Shown here one piece after another: positions 35,324-45,399 of a stretch of DNA of 64,000 nt; position 1 is the first letter of the stretch, and the number at the start of each line of letters is the position of its first letter. The notes under the pieces were generated by a model. The model saw nothing but the letters and a program-made list of their open reading frames with translations. It had not been told where the DNA came from and did no database searches. Source of the DNA: Salvator merianae (Eukaryota; Chordata; Lepidosauria; Squamata; Teiidae); NCBI GenBank assembly GCA_003586115.2, contig QVOM02000034.1:13185730-13249729 (forward strand), read 5' to 3'. Made by a program: the position numbers and the translations under genes.

Positions 35324-35700
35324 TTTGCTGTCTTCCCAAGATCGGATTCGGTCCCTTAGTCCATCACTAGCAGAAAGAACATTCCAAGTGGACTTTTCTT
35401 TCTATATTTTCTGCGAAGGTGGAGGGGAGGCAAGCGGGAGGGGCGAACGATCGACTTGGCCAGCAGGAGGAATGCAAGGGGTCTGCAGACCTGGGTAAAT
35501 CTAATTCCCTAATGCTTGCTTTTCCACGAGCAGCGGTTTTGTGTGAGTGAAACGAACGAAGAACTGTTCTCATGGGACGGAGGGATTCCCCCGACGAAAT
35601 CCTCTCCAGCCCGGCAACTGGCCTCTAGTTATCTCTATGCAAATGAAGGCCTCGCCCCCGGGGGTTTCTGCCTCCTCCGACGTTAAAAAGGGAAGATAGA
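35324..35700 (-). promoter_or_regulatory. CASS4 5' UTR and putative promoter
   Basis: The sequence just upstream of the CASS4 ATG is repeat-free, somewhat GC-richer than its surroundings and has several CpGs. No canonical TATA box at a fitting distance was recognised, so the transcription start is unknown. An octamer ATGCAAAT (plus strand 35637-35644) adjoins a GATA-type site (AGATAAC on the minus strand, about 35628-35634), roughly 310 bp before the ATG. CASS4 is expressed strongly in blood cells in mammals, so such sites are plausible, but their use is inference. Confidence 0.45.
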
Positions 35701-36760
35701 AGAGAGCTCGTAAAAAACGCCACCAAAAAAGGACGGGGGGAGGATTTTATTTTAGAACTTCACAACCACTTGGAATAAAGAGAAATTGATCAACGTCTGG
35801 TCGCCCATCTGTATCAAAGAACGGCTGCAAAACAAATAATATCATTGCCACATGGCAATAGTGCACAGTTCTGAATCTGAACTTAATGGTGATTTTATGC
35901 GTTTGATTTGGTATAGGTATAAAGGAGTGGAAATACTAGGAAAAATGTAATAAGGAAGGATAGAGCATTGTCTGGGGGGGAGGGAAGAATTGTATTTAGC
36001 AAGAAGGATCTGCAATATTGGAAACTATTGTAATGATTTTTGTTGCTGCGGTCGTACAATAAAAATAAAACCCACCTTCACATATCCATATGAAATAGGA
36101 AATCATCAAAGCAATGCAAGAAATACGAACGCAACAAATTTCTGATGTTTGGGAGGTTGTATATGTTTAGGTTCATATTGCTAACAAATGGGTTTGAATA
36201 TCCAGTGCACGGACCCTCATTTCTTTTCAATAGACAAAGCAGATTCAGACCTATGACAACAAAATAGTTTCAGTGGGGTTTGGCTATTCAAATTGACCAT
36301 CTGGTCTTCTGGGTTGGAATCTGCTGCTTAATCACTTTCTCCCCCTTCACATTCTCTGTCTGGATTTGCGCAACATTTCTCGCCCCCCCCCCCCCGTTTC
36401 TTGACTCATCGACAATTCCTTTTTTCTCTGTCACTCCCCTCCCTCTTTCTTGAATTAGATCTTCCTCTTTTTACAGAAGATTCTTTCGGATAATTAAATT
36501 TAATAATTAATATTTTTTTGCAGTCACAACATGGACCCATAGAAAACACAAAATTAAAACAACAGTTAAAGTAAAGTAAAATAATAAATGGGAACTGACT
36601 ACTGATTTTTTAAAAAAAACATTGGGCCGTTGCTGACATTACCATAAAGTTCATGACTTCTAATAAAAAATTCACTATGTCTATATGTACACCGACATGC
36701 ACACTTGATCGTATGCATGTCTGGCTCGAAATGGCGTTGCCCAGGGTGACAAACATCATT
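35701..36760. other. Intergenic, upstream of CASS4; unassigned
   Basis: A/T-rich sequence with a C-run at about 36385-36396. No gene or named repeat was seen. Confidence 0.4.
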
Positions 36761-36764
36761 TTTC

Positions 36765-36860
36765 TCGCCTCTATTTTATCCTCACCACAAACTTGACAGG
36801 TAGGTCAGGCCAGGTCAGGCCATAAGGCAGTTGTGACCAAGGATTTGAATCCAAGACCTC
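36765..36860 (-). repeat. MIR/CORE-like SINE remnant
   Basis: TTTTATCCTCACCACAAAC, GGTAGGTCAGG and GGATTTGAATCCAAGACCTC match the module seen at 5130-5220. Confidence 0.55.
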
Positions 36861-36884
36861 TAGGACAATTCTGCTGCACAGAAA

Positions 36885-37035
36885 GCATACTAGGATCTTC
36901 CCTTCCACATGCTGGTAAGGCCCTGCCCCCTTAGACCCTACCTCCTTAGACCACACCCTGGGGGTGGAGCCTCCCTAGACCATAACAGCATGTGGAAGGG
37001 AGGCTCCTTGTAAGCTTGTCCAGTGTGGCATTGCC
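36885..37035. repeat. Hairpin MITE (CCCTTCCACATGC family)
   Basis: CTTCCCTTCCACATGCTGG on the left pairs with CAGCATGTGGAAGGGAGG on the right (about 36898-36998), with a CCCTGCCCCC and GGGGGTGG core. The copy at 40085-40230 shares the arms and core. Confidence 0.65.
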
Positions 37036-37079
37036 CCTAAATCCTAACCTGATGTCGACCCTCTTGTCCTTCATCAGTC

Positions 37080-37425
37080 AAATGTATTTCTGTATACATT
37101 GGTCTGTGGAATTTACTACCAGAAGAGGTAGTGACTGCAATCAGTCTGCATAGCTTTAAGGATGGATTGGACAGATTCATTGAGGCCAGGTGTGTCAATA
37201 GCTACTAGAATTGATGCCTAGGTATGGCCTCCAGGTTGGAAAGACAGGCAGGATGCGCCTCTCAAGGCCATTGGCAGGGAGTCGAGAGCAGGTGAAGGTT
37301 TTGCCTTTTTATTCCCTTTGAGATGCCCAGAAGCAATTGGTGGGCCACTGTGTGAGACAAGATGCTGGACTGGATGGGCTGTGGCCCAATCCAGCAGGGA
37401 TCCTACTATGTTCTTATGACTTAAA
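37080..37425 (+). repeat. CR1 LINE 3' end
   Basis: A short reading frame (LWNLLPEEVVTAISL-like, FKDGLDRFIEARCVNSY-like) is followed by the CR1 3' UTR: AAGCAATTGGTGGGCCACTG, GGCCCAATCCAGCAGGGATC, GTTCTTATGA. Confidence 0.85.
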
Positions 37426-37489
37426 TACCACAGAGTTCATAAAGACTATAAGTGCTTTACAAACATTTCTGATAGCCACAGAATGTACA

Positions 37490-37800
37490 TAGGAACATAA
37501 GCAGTGCCCCCCTTGCTCAGACCCATGGCCCATCTAGTCCAGCAGTCTGCTATTACAATGGCCAACAAGCTGCACAGGGAACCAACCAGCAGGACATAGC
37601 TTCACAGCTTGCTCTGCTCATGGTCTCCCCACAGCTGGCCTTTTGGAGGCAGACCACATCCTGTTGCCATCAGGGCTAATAGCCATCGATTGCCCTGACT
37701 GTTGTGAATTGGTCCAAACCTTGTTTGAAATAATCCAAGGTGGTAGCCAACATCACATCTCATGGGAGCAATTTCCAAAGTTTAATTGTGCATTGTGTAA
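37490..37800 (-). repeat. CR1 LINE 3' end, opposite strand
   Basis: CATAGGAACATAAGCAGTGC, GGCCCATCTAGTCCAGCAGT and GGGCTAATAGCCATCGATTG are antisense CR1 3' UTR. It lies tail-to-tail with the copy at 37080. Confidence 0.8.
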
Positions 37801-37834
37801 AAAAAAAAGAAAAAGAAACTTTTATCTTCGGCCG

Positions 37835-37995
37835 AGAAAAGCGGGGTATAAAAACCAAGTTGTTCTTCTTCTTCTTCTTCTTCTTCTTCTTCTTCTTCTT
37901 CTTCTTCTTCTTCTTCTTCTTCTTCTTCTTCGTCTTCTTCTTCGTCTTCTTCTTTGTCTTCTTCTTTGTCTTCTTCTTCGTCTTCTTCTTCTCTG
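37835..37995 (+). repeat. LINE-type tail with (TTC)n microsatellite
   Basis: AGCGGGGTATAAAAACCAAG is a LINE/SINE 3' tail. It is followed directly by about 130 bp of TTC repeats (37863-37995) with TCG and TTTG variants towards the end. Confidence 0.9.
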
Positions 37996-38134
37996 TCCTG
38001 TCTGTCCAGGATTTGGCTTCATTGGGAGATTGTTCTTACTGTGTGGCATGGGAAGATTCCAAAAACAGGGTGGTGGGGGGTAGAATAGGGTAGAACATAA
38101 AAATGGTTGGCTAGAATCCTGAAGAGTTTTTAAA

Positions 38135-38350
38135 TATTTTCATTTATTTAAAATATTTATATATCACTTCCCATTAAAATATAATCTTCATGCGGTGTAC
38201 AAAGAATAAAAACAACTAAAATTGCAATAGTTATATAAAAATATAATTAAAATCAGTGATGGGGGAAAGAAACATTCAGGAGTGTAGGCAACAAATATCA
38301 AAAGGGAGATTATTCCAGAAGTGGGTGCCACCGCAGAGAAGGCCTCGTTG
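38135..38350 (-). repeat. LINE tail repeat
   Basis: ATTTATTTAAAATATTTATA, CATTAAAATATAATCTTCAT and GTGTACAAAGAATAAAAACA also occur at 52225-52340 and, on the other strand, at 59770-59850. Confidence 0.6.
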
Positions 38351-39470
38351 CAGGTAATCATAAGATGACATCAGTGATTGTATGGGGTACCACAAGCAGG
38401 AAAGCTACTGATCACCAAAATAGAATACTTTTTAAAGTACTGGCATCATTCAGCAAGAAATGGGGTTACATCTGGACCTATGACCAAAGGTATTTCTCAG
38501 TTCAATTTGAACTCCATACTCCAGGCAAGAAATGTGCCATGTACCCTCATCACAACCCTTCAAGGTAGATTAGAGCAAGCAACTTGTCCCAAAGGCATGC
38601 CTAAGTATTTTCAAAGCTGATCTCAGCTGTAACAGAGCTCATTTAAATTATTTTCTGAGTGAGTTTCTTGTACTGAAAATGAAAAAAGAAACAATGCACT
38701 TCACACAATTATTGCTAGAATAAAGGGGAGAACCAAGGAAGTGCAGAAAGTCACCACTTAATTGCTGTAACACTATTATCAATTACGGTATTACTAACTG
38801 GTTGATAATAATCAGCTGTGATAATAAACAAACCTCAGACAAACTTGTCATGATGCTCCAGAAAAAATGGCAGACTGTTTCTATTTTGCCTGAAGCAAAA
38901 TGTTTTGCCCGTTACCATGCCCTATTTTATCACTACAAAATAACCAAATTTCCACACTTGCACAGCAAGCGAGGTCAAAGCAAAAAACACATGGGGTTAG
39001 GGATATGCCCGCACACCCACTCACAAACAATGACTCAGGAGGGAGAGAAGAGGAATTTGAATGGACAATTTCATAAAGCAAATCAGTGTAAGAATTGGGA
39101 ACCTTTCATTCAGTATACTCAGAATCTTGGGGGAAGTAATGAGGTCACAAAAGCTGTGTGGTCATATCTCATGTCCAAAATAACAGTAACTAATGCTCAG
39201 TTCCTGGGTGGTTGGGGGAGGGAGGGGAAAAGGGAGTGGGGTAAGTTACAAAGTTAAATTTAATATTTTTGTTTGCAAGAACAATATTTTGTCATTGTAA
39301 TGTTTCTGGCCTATATAGTTTGAATCAACCAATTTTTTTTAAAAAGACTCATAAGATACCCTCCTGAGAGGCATTATTTATCAGTTTCTTATTACATTTC
39401 TTTCAAGCAACTCAGTGCAGCATAAACAAGTCTTTTCCCGCTTGTTATCCTCACCACAGCCCTCTAAGTT
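38351..39470. other. Intergenic, unassigned
   Basis: No gene or classifiable repeat apart from short SINE-like wording at 38545-38575 (CCTCATCACAACCCTTCAAG). Confidence 0.4.
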
Positions 39471-39479
39471 CAGAGTAGA

Positions 39480-39790
39480 GATGAGAATTAAATGGGAATC
39501 AAAACTGATTTTATTGCCACCGGAAAGATGGAACCAGTATAAAATAGTTATGGAATCCTATTTGGATAGGGATGCAATAGCTGAAAGTGGAATATATATC
39601 AAATATGGATATAATTAGTTGGATCAGAAAAAACTTATAGTAAAGGGGGAAAAAATAATGAATGGATTCACTGTAACTACTTGGCATATACTTTTCTGTA
39701 TTATTGTAATCTGCAATTTGTATTTTTATTTAGATAAATCTTGCAAAATGAATAAACATTTATTTTTAAAATATGGGAATCAAAATATTA
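39480..39790 (+). repeat. Probable L1 3' end
   Basis: Frames such as LLPPERWNQYKIVMESYLDR, then an A/T-rich stretch ending in AATAAACATTTATTTTTAAA, resemble an L1 3' end. No diagnostic motif is present. Confidence 0.35.
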
Positions 39791-40084
39791 AAAATACAGT
39801 AATAATTTCTATTTCTTCAACACATTATCTCAGACTTAGAGCACAATTCTGAACATGTGGACTCAGAGTCTGCACAGAATCAGAGAAGATATTGGTCAAA
39901 TACATCCTAGAAGTGTACCAATGAAGATTAAACAGAGAAAGAGATTGGTAAGAAATTAAAAATTGGAACAAGCAAGAACTCACTTAGATGTGTGTGCTCC
40001 ATTAGTTAATTTTCTCCCTGACTTATAGAATATATAGTTGGAAGGAATCTTGGCATGATTTTGGACTGGCTGGTATAAGTGTTC

Positions 40085-40235
40085 TAGCTGAGGAGCCTTC
40101 CGGCTTCCATGGACTGGTGTGGCCTAAGGCAGGCCCCACCCCCAGGGGGCGGGGCCTCCTTTAGACCACATGTGCCGAAGGGAGGCTTCTAGTATGCTTG
40201 CTGATCCAGTATACTGGCTAGTGTGGAATCATGCT
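40085..40235. repeat. Hairpin MITE (CCCTTCCACATGC family)
   Basis: GGAGCCTTCCGGCTTCCATG on the left and CCGAAGGGAGGCTTCTAGTA on the right flank a GGCCCCACCCCCAGGGGGC core. It is related to 36885-37035. Confidence 0.55.
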
Positions 40236-40254
40236 TGGATACCATCTAGTCCAA

Positions 40255-40722
40255 GGGCCTTTTTGCACTTTCCACCATGGAATGTTTGAAAATGAACGTT
40301 CCACAATGGAATAGACTTTGCAGTGCAGAGGCTACCTGCACTGCGAGGTCTTGGAACAGAATACCAGCAGGATACCAGCATTTGCAGTGCAAATGCAGGC
40401 ATCCTGCTGCCATTCTGCACCATGACAGTGGCCAAGAAGCTTCTGACCGCTGCCATGGCAACCGGCAATGCTGTGTGATCATGCAGGCACAGCTGTGCTG
40501 CACAGTTGCATGTTTGCACCTGCAAGCAGGTGAGAACACACTGTACCGGGAGCAGTCCAGCTGCTCCCGGTACAGCTGTGGAGCACGATTTTATGCTCCT
40601 TAGCAGGTAGCAATCAGGAGCAGCTGTAGTCTGCTCCCGATTGACAGGGTCTCTGCAAAGCACACAGGCACATGACTAGTGAGTATCCCTGACACTCACT
40701 AGCTTCAAATGGGAACAGGCCC
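40255..40722. mobile_element. Non-autonomous DNA element, 468 bp, with CAA target duplication
   Basis: It begins GGGCCTTTTTGCACTTTCC and ends GGGAACAGGCCC. CAA lies on both sides (40252-40254 and 40723-40725). Inside are CCGGGAGCAG with CTGCTCCCGG (about 40547-40571) and GTGGAACG/CGTTCC-type pairs near the left end. No transposase. Confidence 0.75.
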
Positions 40723-40729
40723 CAACATT

Positions 40730-41400
40730 CTGTTTAACTTCTTCAGGAGATTCTATCCAGCCTGAATTTGAAAATATCCTGTGTAAGTCATTTAATTACT
40801 GCATCAGTGTAGGTACACTATCCAACGGTTCTTACAGTGAGGAAATTCCTTTCAACATCAAACTTGAATTTCCAGATCCACCCCTTTGCTTCTAGTCCCA
40901 TCTACAGGGATAACAGAAAAGAAATAACCCCACACTTTCTCATGAAAGCTGTTTAGATATTTTGATGGTTACCATATGAAAAAGATGACCAGGTTCCTGC
41001 TTATTTAATAGTTGCATAGAACAGGCAATTTCAGCAGGTATTGCCTGTATGACAAGCTACACTTGATGAAATCTCCTCTTCTATGCAACTATTTAAAGAG
41101 CAGGAACCTGGCCCTCTTTTTCATATGGTAACCCTAGTTATTTTCAGACAGCTTTCACAACTCTCTTTCGTGTTTTCTTCTGCAAGCACAACACGCCCAA
41201 CTTTTTAAGCTGCTTCTCCACGGACTTGTTTCACAGAACTTGTACCATAGACCTCTGCTGAACCTGCTCCAGTTTCTCAATGTTCTTGAGAACATTCTTC
41301 AATGCTTGTGAAATGTATTGACCACTATCAGATCCATGGCTCAAAAGTGCAGCCCTGACCAGTGCAAAAAGCAACAGAATTATTTTCTCCTGCAATGCAG
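40730..41400 (-). repeat. Old CR1 LINE copy, interrupted by a hairpin element
   Basis: AACGGTTCTTACAGTGAGGA, AATTTCCAGATCCACCCC and TGCTTCTAGTCCCATCTACA, then after the insert AAGCTGCTTCTCCACGGACT and CCTGCTCCAGTTTCTCAATG, form the antisense end of an older CR1 ORF. Frames are broken. Confidence 0.65.
40964..41138. mobile_element. Hairpin MITE inside CR1, ~55-bp arms
   Basis: GGTTACCATATGAAAAAGAT (40967 on) pairs with ATCTTTTTCATATGGTAACC-like text ending at 41133. The arms run about 55 bp with few mismatches. A second hairpin, CAGGCAAT with ATTGCCTG, lies in the loop. TATTTT occurs on both sides (40958-40963 and 41139-41144), a possible target duplication. Confidence 0.75.
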
Positions 41401-41416
41401 AGGTATCAAATACTGC

Positions 41417-41600
41417 AGGAGTGGCTGTAGCTCAGGGGTAGAGCAAACTGCCTAGAAATTGCTGGTTTGATCCCCAGCCTCTCTACATAAGTAGGCAATG
41501 ACAGACCATTTCTGTATCTCTGCCAAAAAACTGCATAGAGGTGCCCATGCAGTCAACCAAGAGTTGCCCGCAACTCAGTGGTACTCAACAATAAATCAAG
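41417..41600 (+). repeat. tRNA-derived SINE
   Basis: GTGGCTGTAGCTCAGGGGTA supplies an A box (TAGCTCAGGGG) and GGTTTGATCCC a B box with one mismatch, spaced as in a tRNA promoter. The body (CCATTTCTGTATCTCTGCC, GAGGTGCCCATGCAGTCAAC) is not tRNA. It is not a tRNA gene because the cloverleaf does not close. Confidence 0.75.
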
Positions 41601-42470
41601 TACTGCATAAACACTTTACAGAGAAAGGATCGCAGCTTAGGAGACGATCCTGTGCGTGCTTGCTAAAATTGTCCCACAGAGTCCAAAAGGAGATTTAACT
41701 TCCAGGAAAGTAGATGCACGTCTGTAACCTAAGATTTGCATGGAAGTACGCCATTAAGATCACATCATGGTGTTCCCTGCTCAGTTAAACTGAGATACTG
41801 ACCTACCTTTGGAAGAGGTCTGAATCCAAAATTTCCATCCATCTTATTCTTCTGTATCCTCATTATCAGCCATCATAAAAGCACTCCTTTGGTATAAAAT
41901 CAGCAAATGTCAAGAAAAAGGTCTGAAACTCTTTGCTCCAATAATTTTTGGAAGACAGGTGTTCCTTTCAAATGTCAAGAACATAAAACATCAATATAAT
42001 AAAGAACAGAACAGAATCTAGCTCAAAAAACAGTCCTCATGACTGGGCACGGCCTTTCTGCAAATAAGTATGCACAGGAAAAAACAAAACAAAAGCCTTT
42101 CTCTTTGCTTCATCTTCCTGTAGTTCCTATTTTAGGCTGCTGTCACACTCAATGTTTAAGACAGTCTGAAGCAGTGCCTGTTTCCAGGGATCATACCCCA
42201 ATATGCCCTTTCTGCTCCACTACCAATCCTCAGCCCTTCAGCCATCAAGGGGACCCACCAACAATCCTCTAGGGAGTTGCCCAAAGGAGGAGGTATGCCT
42301 GGATTCCCTTTTTTGGCCTCATTTTTTTCTGGGGCACCTGGTATGAGCAGCCAAAAGTTGGGTGAGGGCTGGTTGCTTTGGTTGGAAGGGCAGGAGGAAG
42401 AAGTGGAGCCAAGTGAGAGCTGTTGGTGGCGACTGGGCTGTTTGAGGAGGCAGCTGGCTGTCATAGCACC
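41601..42470. other. Intergenic, unassigned; possible 5' flank of the SOX14-like copy
   Basis: No gene was recognised. The last 100 bases (GAGGAAGAAGTGGAGCCAAG, TTTGAGGAGGCAGCTGGC) could be 5' UTR of the SOX14-like retrocopy, but this cannot be confirmed by eye. Confidence 0.3.
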
Positions 42471-42569
42471 ATGTCCAAGCCCTCAGACCACATGAAGTGC
42501 CCTATGAATGCCTTCATGGTGTGGCATCACAAGGTGGCTCAGGAAAACTCTAAAATGCATAATGCAGAT
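42471..42569 (+). pseudogene. SOX14-like HMG-box fragment (SoxB2 retrocopy remnant)
   Basis: An ATG opens MSKPSDHMKCPMNAFMVW, then HHKVAQENSKMHNAD. This follows the N-terminus and first half of the SOX14 HMG box, the SoxB2 transcription factor that bends DNA through the FMVW wedge. Serine at position 5 favours SOX14 over SOX21. Compared with the family it has Arg10 changed to Cys and an in-frame loss of about four codons after the tryptophan (the SRGQRRK stretch is reduced to HHK). Similarity to the rest of the box fades after 42569; only a weak echo (CTTTGCTGACAGGGG, about 42607-42622) may remain. SOX14 is intronless, so lack of introns cannot by itself prove retrocopying. No poly(A) tail was recognised. 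It is a decayed copy and not an active gene. Confidence 0.75.
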
Positions 42570-43165
42570 GGGTGGGTTGGAAAAAGGTCAAGGAGGCAGA
42601 CAGGGGCTTTGCTGACAGGGGAAGGTAGACAAGGAGCAAATGAGGAGCCCCAAACAATAAGGCTATTGGGGACAGCGCACAGACTTGACAGCGTTGCAGC
42701 AGGGCATTCACTCCCCTAACCTGGTCACCCAATCAGCTCCCCTGCCTGCAACATTGCAGAACTGCACAGCTGCGTTAAACATGGACCCAAAATGGGGCAA
42801 GGAGTCAATATATTTAAATTGTGGTTGAATGTCTATGTGATGATGCTCTGTTTGCTTTCCTCTCTTTCATTGAGTCTGTGGATATCGTTATGGTTTTTCT
42901 ATAATGTTTTGTTCATGACTCATTTGTTGTACATTTCACTATTTTGATCTTTTTTTAGAAAAGGGACAGATAAAAAACATGGAAATCTTCAAATTGATCA
43001 ATGATTCTGGTTCATGACTTTTGAACAGCAACTGCCTGCACATTTCACCACATGAGTCATCTTCTTAAAACACAAAAGCTTCCGCAATCCGTGAGAATGG
43101 TAGCATGACAGTTACCTTCCAGAGAAATCAACACAAGTTCAGGAGGAAGTGACTCTTGACGAGGT
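42570..43165. other. Intergenic, downstream of the SOX14-like fragment; unassigned
   Basis: The first 130 bases may be decayed HMG-box text. The remainder is A/T-rich without a recognised repeat or tail. Confidence 0.3.
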
Positions 43166-43169
43166 ATCC

Positions 43170-43293
43170 TGCAGGTTCATAAGAACATAAGAGGAGCCTT
43201 GCTGGATCAGGCCACGGCCTATCTAGTCTAGCATTCTGTTTCACACAGTGGCCCACCAATTGCTTCTGGGCATTCTCAAGCAAAACATAAAGG
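43170..43293 (-). repeat. CR1 LINE 3' end, part split off by an LTR
   Basis: GTTCATAAGAACATAAGAGG, GGCCACGGCCTATCTAGTCT and GTTTCACACAGTGGCCCACC are antisense CR1 3' UTR, cut at 43293. The other part resumes at 44588. Confidence 0.85.
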
Positions 43294-44587
43294 TGTTAAA
43301 GGCCGTGCTCTGGGTTTGAGCTGTTTTGGAGAAATTAGGTTTTGCCCAGGCATTAGACCTTTTTAGGGATCAATATCTCGGTTATGGTTTTTAATAACGC
43401 TAAATTGACACAGAAATTGCAGATAAAGAGAAGGTAATCCTTGAAAAGAATGGTGCATCTTTATTAGGACCCAGCAAAAAGATTGAAATCCAAAGAAATA
43501 GCAATAAACAATGTAATTTGTTAGAATCAACTAGTTTCATGGGTAGGATAGGTAGTTTGGCATTTAGAAAAGGAAAAGAAAAAGGCTTGGCTCCAAACTT
43601 AGTAAGGAGATGTAGTTAGTGTGTGTAAAAGGGGAAGAAGGGGGGGGGGGGGGAAGAGAGAGAGAGTCTGGAAGAAGCTAGCAATGGAGACTAGAGAGGT
43701 TCCTAGCACTAAGGAATAAATCTCACCCATCTGTAGTCTTCTCCAGGTAAATCGTCACCATGCCAAAAAGAAGATTTGGGGAAAAAGATGCATAGGTCTC
43801 TTGCAGGCAAAATGGGTTAAAAATCAGAGAATGGGAAGTGGAGATGTTCCACAGCCCTTACTCCTTTAGAAAAAACCCCAGCTCTTTTGCCAAGGGGCAT
43901 GGAGAGAGATATGGAATCCCTCTTTAAGTGAAATCAGCTCAAAAAGGAAAATAAAGGAAACTGCAAGCAAGTGGTAGGATCAAGCAGCTCCTTAGAAAAA
44001 TCTGTTCCCTCTCCATTTCAGGAGGGAAGTAAAGCAGCTCTCAGCCAGGTAAAATGGGGCTGAAATAGATCATCATTCTTCTTCTGCTCCCTTTTTCCTC
44101 TGCTCCATAATGTTTCTTCTTCGTCTGCTAAACTACCTAATAGAAAAGCCTAAACTTTTATATTCTTTTTCTCAAGTAGAAAAAGGAACAAGCTTCCTTT
44201 TAGTTGGGCAAAGATGTGTGTTTGGTCATGTAGAGAGATAGACAGACAACTACACTGGTTGATGAGCTTCAGTGGTGCTATTTGCATTCTTAATGAGAAG
44301 TTCTCAAGATGTAGGCTTGAACAATAGGACTATTTGATGGCCAGAGACTTGCCCAATCTTTTGTTAACCATTAATGCATAATTTCCTGAGCTGACTCTCA
44401 GCAGCCAGGTTAACTTATTCAAGAGATAAGCAGAGGAAATCTGGTTTCTACAGGGTCCAGGATTCTGGTCAGATTTCCTGTATTTGAAATCTAATAGTTA
44501 TATTTCATGGAATACATGTCAATAATACATATATATAGTTATGTGCTCCTGTTTCTATATGGCAGGGCTACAAGTGTCAGCGTTTCA
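43294..44587 (-). mobile_element. Solo-LTR-like insertion, 1294 bp, in CR1
   Basis: The insert starts TGTTAAAGG and ends GCGTTTCA on the plus strand, so it has TG...CA ends. AAGG lies on both sides (43290-43293 and 44588-44591). On the minus strand AATAAA (43465-43460) lies about 165 bp before the end, as in an LTR with R-U5. A G-run with GA repeats occurs at about 43636-43668. No internal gag, pol or env text and no second LTR were seen, which fits a solo LTR left by recombination. Family unknown. Confidence 0.7.
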
Positions 44588-45180
44588 AAGGCAAAACCTT
44601 CACCTGCTCTTGACTCCGTGCAAATGGTTTTACAGACATCCTGCCTGTCTTTCCAACCTGGAGGCAGTACCTAGGTATCCATTCTAGTAGCCATTGATAC
44701 ACCTGACCTCCATGAATCTGTCCAATCCCTTCTTAAAGCTGTCCAGGCTGATGGCTGTCACCACCTCATCCGGTAATAAATTCCACAGACTGATGACCCT
44801 CTGGGTGAAAAAATACTTCCCCTTGTCAGTCCTAACTCTCGTGCCTATCAGCTTCAGAGAGTGTCCCCTGATCCTAGTGTTGTGTGAGAGAGAAAAGAAC
44901 TTCTCTTTATCCACCTTATCCATACTGTGCATGATTTTATAAACTTCAATCAGGTCTCCTCTTAAACGCCGCTTTTCAAGGCTGAAGAGGCCAAGGCATT
45001 GCAGCCTGATTTTGTAAGGAAGGTGTTCCAGCCCCTTGATCATTCTGGTTACCCTTTTTTGTAGCTTCTCCAGTTCCACAATATCCTTTCTGAGGTGAGG
45101 TGACCAGAATTGTACACAATATTCCAAGTGTGGCCTCACCATACATTTGTAAAGAGGCAAATCTCACCATAGATTTGTAA
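44588..45180 (-). repeat. CR1 LINE, RT C-terminus and 3' UTR
   Basis: On the minus strand an open frame of 158 codons (45160-44684) reads [58 protein letters not shown] and SLWNLLPDEVVTAISLDSFK. The 3' UTR continues to 44592 and, beyond the LTR, to 43170. It belongs to a different CR1 subfamily from 17995-19480. Confidence 0.92.
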
Positions 45181-45399
45181 AGAGATGGGTTCCTCCCATC
45201 TCATGGGCAAAAGAGCTTCTTGAAAGGGCGCCTGGGGCCCCACAGGCCTTCCTTGCTCTCCTTATTGAATTATGCATTAAAACAACATGTCCTAGTCACC
45301 CTGTCCACAGTATTCATGCCAGAACATCCCCACCAGTCTGAGCCTAAGAACATGCCGAGTTGCACGCTTGTGGTGGGGAAAAAAGGGAAAAAGAGGCAG

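Noticed and set aside
37643..38083. Open frames with poly-Leu, poly-Phe or poly-Arg
   Set aside because: They are translations of the (TTC)n array and of an antisense CR1 3' UTR.
41417..41490. Functional tRNA gene
   Set aside because: A and B boxes are present but the stems do not close into a cloverleaf and the 3' body is SINE sequence.
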